Assembly: GCF_000208745.1 (NCBI RefSeq)
Contig: NC_030853.1
Span: forward strand, 23,096,159-23,160,158
Length of the DNA: 64,000 bases
Source: Theobroma cacao
Taxonomy: Eukaryota; Streptophyta; Magnoliopsida; Malvales; Malvaceae
Reading direction: 5' to 3'
The position numbers and the translations under genes are program-made. Below are positions 16,431 to 28,097 of this stretch, one piece after another (position 1 is the stretch's first letter; each line of letters begins with the position of its first letter). A model generated the notes under the pieces. The model was given only the letters and a program-made list of their open reading frames with translations, made no database searches and had not been told where the DNA came from.

Positions 16431-17035
16431 GAATTGCGAAAAGCTGCCGCTGCTTTGGTTTTGTTGTGTTGAGGTAACTCCGAGTTGGCTTTAAATATAC
16501 GAAGATGATGGACTTTTTGAAAGAAAGAAAAACAACGGTGTTCTTCCTCTTCCATGGTTTTATGTTTTGTTAAAAAAGAGGGGAGCATTTGTCTCTGTTT
16601 TTTCAGTGGGCTTTCTGTTTTGTTCGTTGGTTTTCTCTTTTAGTGTTTCCTTTCTCCCGCTGTGGCCAACAGAATTGCTTAAACAGGTGCGAGTCTGACT
16701 CTTCCTTTTGACCGCCACTAAGACTTCTTTGTTTTCCTAATTTCTCGAGGAAAAAGAGTCAAAAGAAAAATAACATATTTTAATTGTGCTGTTGATACCC
16801 TAGGAGCCCACTTGAAATTTGAGATACAGCCTCCAAATGGGCTGTCGGCTGCTGTGAAATGCCCTGTGAGGCTGATGGACTCTTCATCAATTACTTACAA
16901 GTACTTTGATTAATTAACTTGGTTCGAAGATCACAATTTTATATTCTGTAATTTAAATTTTATTAAATTACAATTTATGGATATTTATGCTTATCAACGT
17001 ATCCTATAAATCCTAATTTCAATCACTTATTCTAC
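16431..17035 (-). promoter_or_regulatory. 5' leader and promoter region of the aminotransferase gene
   Basis: On the minus strand a TATATTTAA sequence (16491-16499) lies about 60 bp before the start codon and may be the TATA box. The rest is ordinary intergenic sequence without a gene; the plus-strand frame at 16306-16494 is the antisense shadow of exon 1. Confidence 0.35.
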
Positions 17036-17215
17036 TTTGCTTTGTGTTCTTCTTTGCACCATGAATATATATATATACAATTTAGGACTTGAGAAAGATT
17101 GTCTTGTCTTAAGTACTGATTTCTTCTTCTACCATAGCTCATGTATTTATCATAGTAATGTAAACAGGGCTGAACATGAACATGCACATAAAACTAATGC
17201 ATACCATATACTGAG
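17036..17215. repeat. Array-flank repeat S, copy 1
   Basis: This stretch (CTTTGCTTTGTGTTCTTCTT ... AGGGCTGAACATGAAC) is a diverged copy of 40477-40660 and about 61640-61820, which lie upstream of the other two peroxidase copies. Shared landmarks are ACAATTTAGGACTTGA/ATAATTTAGGATTTGA and GTAAACAGGG. It marks the left edge of the tandem peroxidase array, possibly the remnant of a unit whose gene is gone. Confidence 0.65.
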
Positions 17216-17520
17216 TAGGCCTCACGATGACGCCATTGATGCAGGACTTTGGCATTCTCTAACTCTGGAAATCATGCTTTAATTGTATCTAATGTCCAGG
17301 GAAAAAGAATTGTGGATAAGAGAGAGCAAAAAGCAGAAACTCATCTACACTCTTTAGCTTTTCTTTTTTGGGGAAATATAAACATGATCAGCCACGATCG
17401 AAATAATTTGAATTAAACTAATTTCGGCAAATAAAACTATAATATTATTTAGTTATGCCGAACCAACTAACCAGCTTCAGCATACCTCTAATATTAATAA
17501 TAGTGAGATTATATAAGGAG
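17216..17520. other. Intergenic DNA
   Basis: AT-rich sequence between repeat S and the 3' flank of the first peroxidase copy; nothing recognisable. The flank shared with the other copies begins near 17521 (ACACAATAAATAAAATCAA). Confidence 0.4.
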
Positions 17521-17727
17521 ACACAATAAATAAAATCAAGAGTTTTTTCTACACTTGAACTGAACAATTGTGAACTGGATACAACGAATCAAACAATTCT
17601 TTTAAGGTCCATATAAGAGTTAAGACCTCTTATTCAACAACAAATACAATGATTACCAATGCTTAATTTAAGAAAAAAATATTGATGAGAAATTGGAGTT
17701 GGAGAGCAACAGAGCACAGCAGCTTCA

Positions 17728-18302
17728 TCAGTTTACCTTCCTGCAGTTGACACGAATTTGTCCTTGCTTTCCGGTTAAGGGCTTAATGTTCCCCGTCTTA
17801 ATCATAGACTTAGCAAAATCATCCCAGAAAGCATCGGGGTTCAAGCTGTAAAACTTTACAAGTTTATCAGTTGAGCCACCGTTGAAAACTGCCTGATCTG
17901 AGGTGAGCAGTCCCCTCTTCTTCACCAAGTTTTTGAAGTATGCAGTGTCAAAGTGTGCAGGCGTTGGGTCAAAAGGAGCGAGGTTAGTGTTGCCTCCGAC
18001 ACGTGGCAAGTTGCTCTACGCTCTTTAGCAAAGGCCGGGTCAATGTTTGTGGCATTGTAAATTCTGTTCCTAAAGATAGAACATCGTAACAGCCCAATGG
18101 TGTGGCCACCAGAGAGAGCTACAAGATCTCTTTGGTTCAAGCCCTGATTCTTGAAGTTGTTGATCAATGCAGGGAGGCCCATGGATGCAGATGGAAGTAA
18201 ACTGTCTGCTAAGGCCCTGCTAGCTGTGGTCGAATCTCTCCTACCCAAACGAACCTTCCATGACGGGCCTCCTAGCTGCAACCGTGGCAAGTTTTATTAG
18301 AA
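17728..18302 (-). pseudogene. Class III peroxidase copy 1, exon 3 only, frameshifted
   Basis: The sequence matches the whole third exon of the intact peroxidase at 38152-39273, including [19 protein letters not shown], the proximal-haem motif [11 protein letters not shown] and the C-terminal VNCRKVN. Exons 1 and 2, the signal peptide and the promoter are missing. Near 18006 the bases CACGTGGCAAG replace TACGTGGGCAAG of the intact copy, a one-base loss that shifts the frame. The Cys of GLSQCSIF is kept but the context reads GLLRCSIF. At about 18303-18312 the start of intron 2 runs straight into sequence that lies more than 1 kb upstream of the gene in the other copies, marking a deletion. It cannot make a peroxidase. 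It is more diverged from the other two than they are from each other. Confidence 0.9.
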
Positions 18303-18312
18303 ATGCATGTAA

Positions 18313-18540
18313 CGAGGAACATTCACCTCTTTTTGCAGTTTGAGAGACACTGGGATGCTAAAATTATAAATGACGTTAAACTCTGTAAACTTTTTTCAAA
18401 AACATACGAAACGAGTATAATGGCAGGCAGCAAAAGGTTGAAATTTGTATTTCAATCCTCACATAAAAATGTTAAGAATGAGCTCTCAAAGTTAACGGTA
18501 CACATCAGAAGAAAAATTAAATATCGGCTTACTCGCTTTT
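18313..18540. repeat. Distal upstream flank of peroxidase unit 1
   Basis: AACGAGGAACATTCACCTCT followed by a stretch with CTAAAATTATAAATGACG, GAAATTTG and TCACATAAAAATG resembles 60168-60330 beyond peroxidase copy 3. It shows that the truncated copy still sits in an array unit. Confidence 0.55.
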
Positions 18541-18549
18541 CATGAAAAG

Positions 18550-19560
18550 GAAATTTTTTTAAAAATTTCCTTTTGTTTTTATTTTTAATTTTTGATTATT
18601 TGTTTTTATTTTGAATTCATTTTTTTATTTTTATTTACTTTTTTATTTTAAATTTACGAAACAAATAAAAATAAAAACATTAATCAAATGAAATCAAAGA
18701 AAATTATTTAATTTAAATTAGAAATTAAAATTGAATTACATATGAACACTATCACAAAAAAAAAAAAAAACCCTATTCACAGTGATTTTACGCTTATCAA
18801 TAAAATATATGAACAAATTAATTCGTGAATTTTTCTCGGTTTTATAGTAACCCGATATTGACCTAGGCGTTTGAACCGGTTTTGTCCGATGGTTAAAAAA
18901 TTATATTAAATCAGAGTCGTCCATATGATGATAGCTGTGTTTGAGCCTTGGCCTCAAAGAAGAACTGAGAGTTCATAACATACGTCAAGCGTAAGAAAAA
19001 TTAATTATATAACTACATATTATATTGTATTTAAAAATTAAATATATATGTGATTCAACTATTAATTCAATAGTTGAACCATTGATCCAATGACTCGATA
19101 TCTTCTTCGAGCTACTTTTTAAGTCATTTTTGATTATTATGTTTTCTTATTCATTTCTCATATGAGTTTAAATACGATGATACAATATATTGACATAGCA
19201 TTGATTTTACACATTTTAAGTTAATTATATGTGAACTTTATAAATATATAAATTTGAAATTTTATAAATGATTGAAAAATAAATATACATAAATTTTAAT
19301 ATTTTTTGAGAGATAAACCAAACTTTGAACTCATGAAAGGCATAGCAAAGGGCTTAAAGACTAGTTGAACTTAAATGCCTAAGCTGATGAGTTATTTGGA
19401 TTGTCCACACATATATACCACGTTGATTCCATTTTCAATTTACGGTTGATATCGCATATATATTTGAACTTAAACAAATCTCTTCTTTTATTTATGAGAT
19501 GTGATTAGCTATTCCTTAACAAGCAACCTGTTCTATTTTTTCAGCTACTTATGGACACCC
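18550..19560. repeat. Segmental duplicate of 42690-44545
   Basis: Two blocks match in order: 18550-18810 with 42690-42945 (for example TTTGATTATTTGTTTTTATT, and GTGATTTTACGCTTATCAAT against GTGATTTTACACTTATCAAT) and 18840-19560 with about 43840-44545 (TTGAACCTTGGCCTCAAA-like words, ATGATACAATA, GCTACTTRTGGAC). The right-hand copy carries about 860 bp of extra sequence between the blocks. A weaker third copy lies at 60740-60935. Confidence 0.65.
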
Positions 19561-19811
19561 ATAGGTTATTGAGAATTTAGGTAAAGAATCAAATCATAAA
19601 AATAAAAAAAAAATGGGCTAATAAGAATATATTATTAATTTTTGAAAATTTTTTTGCAAGCAGAGCTTTTGGTCCCGCATCATTTTAAACTCTATTTTAA
19701 GCCTATTTTTTCTTTCTCCTAAAAAAGGAGTATATAAGGTAGGAACATAGTAATAAGAATCTCATACAACCAATCATTTTCATTTGCTTTGTTTCTAGAA
19801 AAGAATATTAA

Positions 19812-20822
19812 GCTTTTTTTTTTTTTGAAAGGTGTATTTTTTTGATCTCAACACCAACGTGTCATTTCAACTCTTATGCTTGTTTGCAAAAGACTCTCGT
19901 GGCATAAAGGTTGGTGGGGGAAACAAAAACTGTACATTTTCGCAAGGGGCCTGCTACTCAATATATAGACAAGTAGCTTCCCAGGACAAAACATCAAGAC
20001 ACAAATCTACACATAGAGGAGCAATTAGCTCTGCTCTACAGCCAAAGAAAGGCAGCCCGCACAAAGATAGCTGTACCGCATAAACACAAACTACAAGCGT
20101 CAAAAAGAACAGCTCGGACCAGCAAAAGAAGAAGCACCCCAAGAGACACCTAAGGAATCAAGGATGTCAAGCCAGCACATCAAAGAGCTGCAGTCACATG
20201 CCTCCTCAAATATGGAGAGCTTCACACCAAATCCAGCAGAGACAGAAGAAGAAAGCAAGACACTCCAACAACACCAGGCACAAAGGATCATCACAACCTT
20301 AACCTTCAGCACACACCGCCGACTTGGAAACTAGGCGGTGAGCACAAGAGACTGAGAATCCCCAGCAGCACACAAGTGGAACATAAAACATTGTCGAACT
20401 TCAACACTAGCAATCAAAACAGGGACATCACAAAGAAGGGACATCTCAGAACATACAGCTACACGAAAATGTTTCAAGACTTCCAGGCATTGATCAAAGA
20501 AGAGAAGCAAACCAGCGGAGCCAACTTTGTTCCGTCCGTTTGCGAGTGGAGAAAAGAAAGCAGGAAGCACATACAAGAAGCCAGGCAAAACAACAGCTGG
20601 ACCTGGCAAAGCAGAAAACGAATCCCAGCTGAGCTGCTGAGCACCTATAGTCCAAGAGACATTAGAAGAAGAACCAAGAGAGTCCAAAACAGTGAAGAGC
20701 CAGAAATTCTCTTACAACCAAAGAATGAGACAACAAAGTGAGTCCTGTTGTCTCCCGCAAGTCACCATCAACATAGAACACTCAACAAAGAGACTCCCAA
20801 GGACTCTTTACACTCAAATAAA
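19812..20822 (-). mobile_element. Probable retroposon 3' fragment with poly(A) tail (minus strand)
   Basis: A T run of about 14 bases near 19812, followed by TTGAAAGGTGTATTTTTTTG, reads on the minus strand as the end of a polyadenylated transcript. The following kilobase is notably less AT-rich than its surroundings and has medium-length frames on both strands without recognised domains. A second poly-T tract begins right after it at 20825, so two retroposon ends may be stacked head to tail. The class (LINE or SINE-like) is not decided. Confidence 0.45.
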
Positions 20823-20824
20823 CA

Positions 20825-21240
20825 TTTTTTTTTTGAAAAGTGAGTTTTATTGAAAGCGCCAAAGCATGAATGCCAGTACAAGTCTTAAACCTATTTGGTG
20901 AAAGACTCCCCTTGGCATAAGAACAGCTTTGGAAACGAGAAAAGGTGTACATAAACAACAAAAGATCTGCTTATGAGCTTATCACTCCTAAGGAACCTAA
21001 ACTTCACAGCCCCAAAGGCAAAGCCTGAAATACCAGAACAAAAAAGTTCCAAAAACAAAAAGCAGGACATATAAATCCTTGGTCATCCAAGTCCAAGATC
21101 AGAAACAAGTTCGAAGAATCTTACAGCGGCTTCACAAAATCCGGCTAATCAAAAGCCTTAGCAGTCAAGCAGCTCCAGGAGCCAGAATCAGCAAAGCAGC
21201 CAGAAGCAGCAGACTTTGGCTGCTGAAATAAGCAATGCAT
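20825..21240 (-). mobile_element. Second probable retroposon 3' fragment (minus strand)
   Basis: On the minus strand the sequence ends TCAATAAAACTCACTTTTC followed by an A run: an AATAAA signal just before a poly(A) tail. AAATAAACAT before it and AAATAAGCAAT after it (near 21226) could be a diverged target duplication. It shows no coding content. Confidence 0.45.
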
Positions 21241-21347
21241 TATATATCTTACCTAGATTTTTGCTTCATGACAAGTTGTACATACTATATTTCAACAGAG
21301 AATTAAGAGATTATAGTAATTGCTAATAAAAAAGTTAGTATCTGTTA

Positions 21348-22967
21348 TCATTGATCATCCCTATTCTCTTGATGTGGAAGAACAGGGATGCTCTGTTCAT
21401 TTCTAAAGAAATTACTAGGATCAACCTTACTCTTAATCTGCACCAACCTCTCGAAATTACCCTTAAAATACCTGATCCCATAAACTCTTCCCTCCGAGTA
21501 GACAGGCTTTCCATTGTAGCTGGTACCCAAGTCAACATCTCTGTAGTTGAGATATGCTTCCCTTGGGTTCTTGGACACGAAAGGAGTCATGTAATCGTAA
21601 AGCTTCCTTGTCAAACCTAAGTGATGATTTGCTGCTTCAATCCCCGATTCATTCCAATTTGCTAAATACTGAATCTTCCATAGGTTTCCTGCTCTGTGGG
21701 GGAATGGAATTTTTGTTGATGGAATTTCAGCCATCTTTCCACCATAAGGATTAAAGAACATTTTTGGCACCTGCAGTTCAATCATTGTCTTCCAAATCCC
21801 CTCCAAACCAGCCTTGGGAATTGGTTCTTTCACATAATCTGATTTCCTCTTCAAGGAAACCAATGTTTGAGGAGTTCGATCCAGCAAAACACCGATCTTC
21901 GTCTCGATGGGTATGTTGGCCCAAAAAAGGACGGATCGAATCCAGCTAGTCTCAACGCAATCAGATTTACTTAAACCCAACTTGGGAAACCTCTCATTCA
22001 TGATGGAAAGGAGTGTATCAGAATCTCCAAGAAACAAGGAAATGAATGAAGCCCTTACTGTCTTTTCACCACTTTGACTGCGATTTACGACATCCAAGGC
22101 AAGTCTGATGAAGAGCTCGTCAGGCAGCTTATCTGCAACATGTTGCCATTGGTCAACAATGTCCGTCGCATTTTCTTCCAGTGTTTTTTCAACCTGAAAC
22201 GAAGTGACTTTTTGCGGAACACGAACCAACATAATTTTATATGCAAGAATGACACCGAAGCTCGCTCCTCCTCCTCCTCTGATGGCCCAAAAAAGATCTT
22301 CACCCATAGATTTTCTGTCATGAAGTCTACCATCAGCATCAATAAACTGTGCATCGATAATGTTATCGGCAGAAACGCCGTACTTTCTCATCATATTACC
22401 ATAGCCAGCTCCACTTAAGTGACCGCCGACACCAACTGTGGGGCAAACACCAGCTGGGAAGCCATGAATATTGCTCCTCTCAGCAATTCTGTAATAAACT
22501 TCACCAAGAGTTGCTCCTGTCTGAACCCAAGCAGTCTCATTTCCTATATCTACATCGACAGATCGAAGATTGAACATGTCTAGGATAAAGAATGGAACAC
22601 TAGATACATAAGATAACCCCTCGTAGTCATGGCCTCCACTCCGAATTTTCATCTGAAAATCTTGCTTTTTGGCACAAAGGACGGCAGCTTGGATATGGGA
22701 TTCGTGCGATGCAGTGAGAATAAGGAATGGCTTTGGGGTCGAGGTCTCATTGAATCGAAGGTTTCTAATGTAAGATTCCAAAACAGATGAATATGAGGAG
22801 GACTGAGGAGTGTAGATTGCTGCAGAGATGGGATGGGAACGGAGAGAATTCTCTAAGAGACATTGAAGAAATGATTCCTGAGGTAAATCTAAAGTTGCCC
22901 TCCATAAAATAGATAGGAGAATGGTAGAAAGGGTTGTAACAACAACCACTGGACTTAAAATTCCCAT
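21348..22967 (-). CDS. Berberine bridge enzyme-like FAD-linked oxidase
   Basis: One exon of 539 residues, the usual length and usual lack of introns for the plant family. A hydrophobic N-terminus (residues 5-20) fits a secretory signal. The FAD-binding domain spans about 76-215. It holds His113 in RSGGHDYEG and Cys175 in PAGVCPTVGVGGH, the two residues that bind FAD covalently in this family, plus Cys36 and Cys98, the conserved disulfide pair. The C-terminal BBE domain has YLNYRDVDLG (472-481) and DPSNFFRNEQSIP (516-528). K431-x-Q433-Y resembles the KxQ active-site pair of monolignol/oligosaccharide-oxidising members. Val178, three residues after the flavin Cys, is the oxygen gatekeeper position; Val there goes with oxidase behaviour in studied relatives. 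Substrates range from monolignols to cell-wall oligosaccharides and alkaloids, so the substrate is not predicted. It lies inside the peroxidase array but has no copy in the other units. Confidence 0.93.
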   Translation of the reverse strand: MGILSPVVVVTTLSTILLSILWRATLDLPQESFLQCLLENSLRSHPISAAIYTPQSSSYSSVLESYIRNLRFNETSTPKPFLILTASHESHIQAAVLCAKKQDFQMKIRSGGHDYEGLSYVSSVPFFILDMFNLRSVDVDIGNETAWVQTGATLGEVYYRIAERSNIHGFPAGVCPTVGVGGHLSGAGYGNMMRKYGVSADNIIDAQFIDADGRLHDRKSMGEDLFWAIRGGGGASFGVILAYKIMLVRVPQKVTSFQVEKTLEENATDIVDQWQHVADKLPDELFIRLALDVVNRSQSGEKTVRASFISLFLGDSDTLLSIMNERFPKLGLSKSDCVETSWIRSVLFWANIPIETKIGVLLDRTPQTLVSLKRKSDYVKEPIPKAGLEGIWKTMIELQVPKMFFNPYGGKMAEIPSTKIPFPHRAGNLWKIQYLANWNESGIEAANHHLGLTRKLYDYMTPFVSKNPREAYLNYRDVDLGTSYNGKPVYSEGRVYGIRYFKGNFERLVQIKSKVDPSNFFRNEQSIPVLPHQENRDDQ

Positions 22968-22999
22968 ATTCTCTTGGTTAATGTGATTGTTTAAGCAAG

Positions 23000-23008
23000 T
23001 ATATATAT
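23000..23008 (-). promoter_or_regulatory. Probable TATA box of the BBE-like gene
   Basis: TATATATA on the minus strand lies about 33-41 bp before the start codon, which would leave a very short 5' leader. A more distal element is possible. Confidence 0.4.
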
Positions 23009-23009
23009 G

Positions 23010-25300
23010 AAAAATGTTTACGTTCTTCAGTTTCGATGGAGATCATCAGGAATTCAGGTTAAGCAATAACCGGCCTTTGATAAATTTTATTGCATTCTCA
23101 TAAAAATATTTGGCATTTAACCACATTTTTAAAGAATTCTTCACTACTTCACATATAAAATATTCTAAAGGTAACATTCTTATATTAACAAGTAATGAAT
23201 TGGAGCATTTAGTAAAATATGTAAAAATTAAAAAAAAAATAAGATGAGAGTTTAGAAAAAAAAAATTCTCAAGATGGGAATTGTTGGTGACTTGGTCTGA
23301 TGATGAGAGAACACATAAAAACAACAAAGGACTGGATGGGAACACGGCTCGGTCAGGAAGGACAGACAATGGACCGAAGGCCGGGCAACTTGCGCCATCA
23401 TGTATTTGGAGGTCTCGATGTGCGAGTAACACCTGAATTGTATGTCATTACAATAAATTTGACTTGATAATAAATTTTTAAAAATATTTTTATAAATTTA
23501 ATTTTATTATATAAATTTTTAGATATATTATAAATAAAATATAATGATAGAAATTACAAACACTAATAAAAATTTTATTTTTTTATATTACTACTAAATG
23601 TGAAAAAAATAAAAATAAAATTTAAATAATTATATTTTTTAAAATTTTACTATAAAAAAATATCACTTCAAAAAATATGATTAAAATTGAATTTTTTTTG
23701 TAACATGTGCTGAAATTGCATGGCTTATCCTTGGCATGCCTTTTGATTTTGTATTGATCTGATTGACTGAAAAGGTGGGTAAGGCACTGATTCATGGAAG
23801 TGATCAGGTGTGATTGGTTTTTTTTATGTTTGAGCACTGATACGAGGCAAATGAAATGGAGATTTTTTAGGTGATAGGAGGACAAGGGAGAAAGGTGTGA
23901 GTGGGCAAAGATTCCATGGAAGCTGTGGTGGGAGTGATTGAATCAATCAATTCAAAGGGATTATGAACCCAAATTATTATTTTTCCATTTGATTAGATTG
24001 TCGAGTGTCTTACAAAGAGAAACAAACAAGAAAAATCAAAATTCACTTTTAACTTTCAAACACTCTTCTCTCTTCATAAATACACTTTCGTCTTTTTTTT
24101 TCTTTATTTATCTTTTCAAAATGTCTCAAAATAAAATCAATTTTTTCAAATACATAATATTTTTACTTTTTTACATTATAAATGTATTTTTTATGATTTT
24201 TTTATTTTTCATATTAAAAAGTATTAGATATTTAAATTATAAAAAAACTTTCAAATTTTAATATAAAATGCATTAAATTCAAATTTTCTATCGTTCTGAA
24301 AATAAAAAAAGACAAAAACAAAAACAAACAGAGTATTTATCTATATACTAGCATATTATTATTAGTTTTACCCTTATGCTAGCTTATTAAACTTCAAAAT
24401 TCTAGCATTTGAGTATTTGGATTAATTAATAAATATAATATTTTATGTATTCTAAAAATTGAATTCAAATATTTTTATTTTTTTAAAATAAAAACTAATT
24501 AATGATTGAGGAACCTCCTTTCTATTAAAATTTAATAGTAATCGTTAAATGTTTAATTTGGTACTATTTTATTTGCTTGATGTGACATCGCACCTTAAAA
24601 AGATTTTGGAATGTACAACGAATCACTAAGGGTAATGATCGATGTGGACATAGTGTCAGTCCATTTCGTGCGGGAAGGAAAACTTGTTCCCCAGTTCTTG
24701 TCCTATTCACCAGCAAGTATCGCGTGGTTTAATTAAATAAATAAAAAATATCTTTTAGGCTAATCTGATTACTTCAAAAACTCTTCACTTAGGTTGTGTA
24801 TTGTATTAGGATTGTTCTCAATATTTTTTAGAATTTAACTAGAGAGAATGACATCCTCATCGTTTGTAGATGTACTTTCAAAATGAAAGGTTGTATCCAT
24901 AATTACTTGATTATGTGATTATTGAAAAAATATCTCTATTACAAAAGTTATGTTTTATAAATTAAAAGTTGTGCATGCCTAAAGACAAAAAGGCATTTCA
25001 ATAAAAGATTATTTTCTTAACAAAGAGACACTTACAAGTTTATATAAAGACTTATTAGCAACCAGTTTGAGACATGAAATGACTGAAAAATTTAGACAAA
25101 GGCATATAACTATTTTAAGTTTATACTATTTACTAAAATATCTAAATTCATTATAATCTACTTGCTGCAGAAGGCAAGTTGTAAGGTCGTGACAACTTTG
25201 TAACTTTTTAGTCGTATCTAGCGGTCTAATCTCATAATTACAAGACGAAGTTAGACGTTGACTTCAGTATATCTTCAAAAGTATTTGGACATTCCCTTTT
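23010..25300. other. AT-rich intergenic DNA
   Basis: No gene seen. A patch at about 23277-23432 is less AT-rich and contains part of a 128-residue minus-strand frame without known motifs. The plus-strand frame 23938-24261 is a low-complexity Phe/Ile/Leu product of AT-rich DNA. The left end of the LINE may extend into the right part. Confidence 0.45.
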
Positions 25301-25527
25301 GCATACCAAGTGCTTTAGGCAAAATGATACTTAAAGATAGTGACTATTATAGCACGCCTTTAAGTCAATTTTACAAGTTCTCTTTGAATTCCAACACCTC
25401 ATTGTTCTAACAATTTTAAGGCTTATTTTCATGTGTTTGGAATTCAACTAGCTGTTTTATCAATCCTTCTTCCCCATAGAAATGCTTACTGAATCTGCTC
25501 AAGTTTTGTAATAACACCTTTTGGAGC

Positions 25528-26305
25528 TTACAAGATAGATAAGTAATAAAAACGAAGGGAATTAAGCACCGAATTTACAAGAGCTAACCTTTCTTCAAAA
25601 GAAAGATAATTTCTTTCCCAGATAGCCAACCGTGATATGAATTTAGCAATAATTGGCTCCCATGTTGCTAAGTTTCTTGGGTTTGCCTTGAGAGGTCGGC
25701 CAAGATAGGTGAAAGGTAGAGTACCTACATTGTAACACATAATATTCACCATATTGCTTGCAACAGAGTTCTCGACTCCTACTGGATAGACATAGGATTT
25801 CCCATAGTTGATATTGATGCTTGAGAGAAGCTCAAAGCAACGCAAAAAGCATTTAATGTTTAGAGCATTGTTTGTACTTGGCTCCAAGAATATAACTGTG
25901 TCATCAGGGAACTGAAGATGTGAGATCGTGAGGTTTAATCTCATTAGGGTGATCCCATGAAAGTATTGCATTTGCTCAACCTTTGTAAAAAAAGATGAAG
26001 GGTCTCAACTTCCATGATGAAGAGGAATAGAGAAAGTGGGTCATTTTGAGTCAAGCCACACATTATTGAAAATTTTGGTGTGATTGACCAGTTAACAAGA
26101 ATTGACACCCTGATTGTGGAGATGTATGCATGAATCCACTACCTCCATTTAGACCCAAAACCAATATACTTCATAACCATAAGTAGAAAGTCCTAGTTGA
26201 CACAATCAAAAACTTTCTCGAAGTTGAGCTTCCATACCACTCCTTTTTTATTATAAAACTTGTTCTTTATACTGTGGATAATTTCATTTTGCAAGCATAA
26301 GATTG
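25528..26305 (-). pseudogene. LINE reverse transcriptase, C-terminal piece
   Basis: Frames encode ANEIIHSIKNKFYNKKGV and WKLNFEKVFDCVN near 26290-26180, then HLQFPDDTVIFLEP, LPFTYLGRPLKANP and WERNYLSFEERLALVNSVLN, in the order seen in plant L1 reverse transcriptases. Stop codons and the change of the catalytic FADD to FPDD show it is inactive. It continues the piece at 29610-29796 after removal of the intervening insertion. Confidence 0.85.
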
Positions 26306-28097
26306 TAAACACCTATACCTATGGATCTCAAATACAAATAATAATAAACAATAAATAAAATAAATAAATCATTCCTAAAAAAAAAAACTGAAACTAACGG
26401 TTTCAATATGCCTAACCTCTTTCTCCCACAATCAACTGATTAGATGTTCAGGCCTATGGCTACGTTATTGCTTTTCTAATTATTGTCACTTTGACACTTC
26501 GGAAATAACTTGCACAGGACATTTAATGCCCCTTGAGCAGCCGAATTTGGGTCACCTTCGATTGCCATCCCTAGGTTGTCTTTTACCTAAAGCCCCTCAC
26601 TTGTGAAATTATGTTTAGAAGAACATGATTTCACTTCTGGATTGTCCAAAAATTTGGACAATCAGGTTCTAAAAAAACCCTCAAAATTCATAAGGAAAAA
26701 AGGGGGCCTAATTTTTCGAGAGAGAAAATTCTAATAGCAACCAATTTCAAAAAACTAACCTAGACGAAACCTTGGAACAAAAAAATCCTAATTTCTAACA
26801 GCCAAAAAACCACAATCAAAGAACCAAACAAGTAGAAAAATAATAAAAAAAAAAAAGAAAAAGGAAAACAAGTAGGACAACGAGGGGGAAGGTTTTAAGG
26901 TTCGACATTTCTTGTTTTTTGATTTCTGATCAAAAAGGAGAAATGAAGTTTTGGGGGAGTAAAAAAGAAGGTTTTTTTAGGTCGACAGTGGAGATTCGGC
27001 TTAAGGGAAAAGAGAGAAAGGAGAGATTTTAGGGTTTGATTTTAGAAAGAAGGTGGAGGAGTCACAAGTAGAGAGAGAAAATGAAGAATAGAAAATGGTG
27101 AGAAGATGAGAACAATAGTTTTTATATTTAGGGTTAACACTTGAAAACGGCACCATTTTGGGAAGTAAAAGGGGAAGGAGCATCAATCAAATGACGTCGT
27201 TTTGGATGTTTGGGAAGTTGCAACATAAGCACCAAAATGGTGCATTTTGAGTAGGGCTCCGTGGGCTTTGGGAAGCAGATCTGTGGAAGTGGGATTGATT
27301 GTCTTGGGTTGCCTCTTGCCCAAGGAAGGTAAACCCTTTTCCTTTGTGGGTTTGGTCTGATTTTGTTGTATTATGTTTGGCCCAAATATTTGGTTGGAAA
27401 ATAAATTAGTTTTAGTATGTGATTAATTAAAAAAAAAGATAATATATATATATAGAAAACTATCAAATGTTAAGGCAAAAATATAAAGTGAAAAAAAGTA
27501 AAAAATTATAAATAGAGAGATAGATAAATATTTAAATAAAATGATAGATTTAGTTATATAGAATATAAGTGTATATATATATAGGAAAAGATGAATGCCT
27601 AACCAAAAAATAGTAATAAATAATAGTAGATCTAGGTTAAAATTGCAAATCTATGGGATAGATAAAAAAATATTTAGCAGTTAAAATATAGAACTAAGTA
27701 AATAAAATAATATTTAGTTATGAAAAATTAATTTAGCTAAAGGAAAGAAAATATATGAAAATGTAAAAGTATATGTATATTTTGTCATAAGAAAATAGAC
27801 TAATAAGGAGTGAAAATAATATTAAAATAGATAATTATATAAAAATGAGTTAAATAAATAGAAGTAAATAAAACATATTTTTAATAATAAGAATAAGTTA
27901 GGTATGTAATAGAAATAAAACATTTAATTATACAAATTTTTATATATAGGTATATATAGAAAACAAAAGAATATAACATAGTATAAAATTATAAATATAT
28001 AAAATATAATGGTTGTTTTGGAGATTAATACCAATGATGAAATGTTCATATGGAGTGCGAGAAGTCGCGATTCCAAATGAATTTTACTAGGTAAAGG

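Noticed and set aside
17922..18290. Alternative short peroxidase-like gene in copy 1
   Set aside because: It lacks exons 1-2, signal peptide and distal haem site, and the frame breaks before the C-terminus.
20331..20741. Overlapping frames of about 120 residues on both strands
   Set aside because: No known motif or splice context; they lie in a probable retroposon body and are more likely a result of base composition.
23046..23432. 128-residue minus-strand frame
   Set aside because: No family resemblance; half is low-complexity sequence from AT-rich DNA and there is no promoter evidence.
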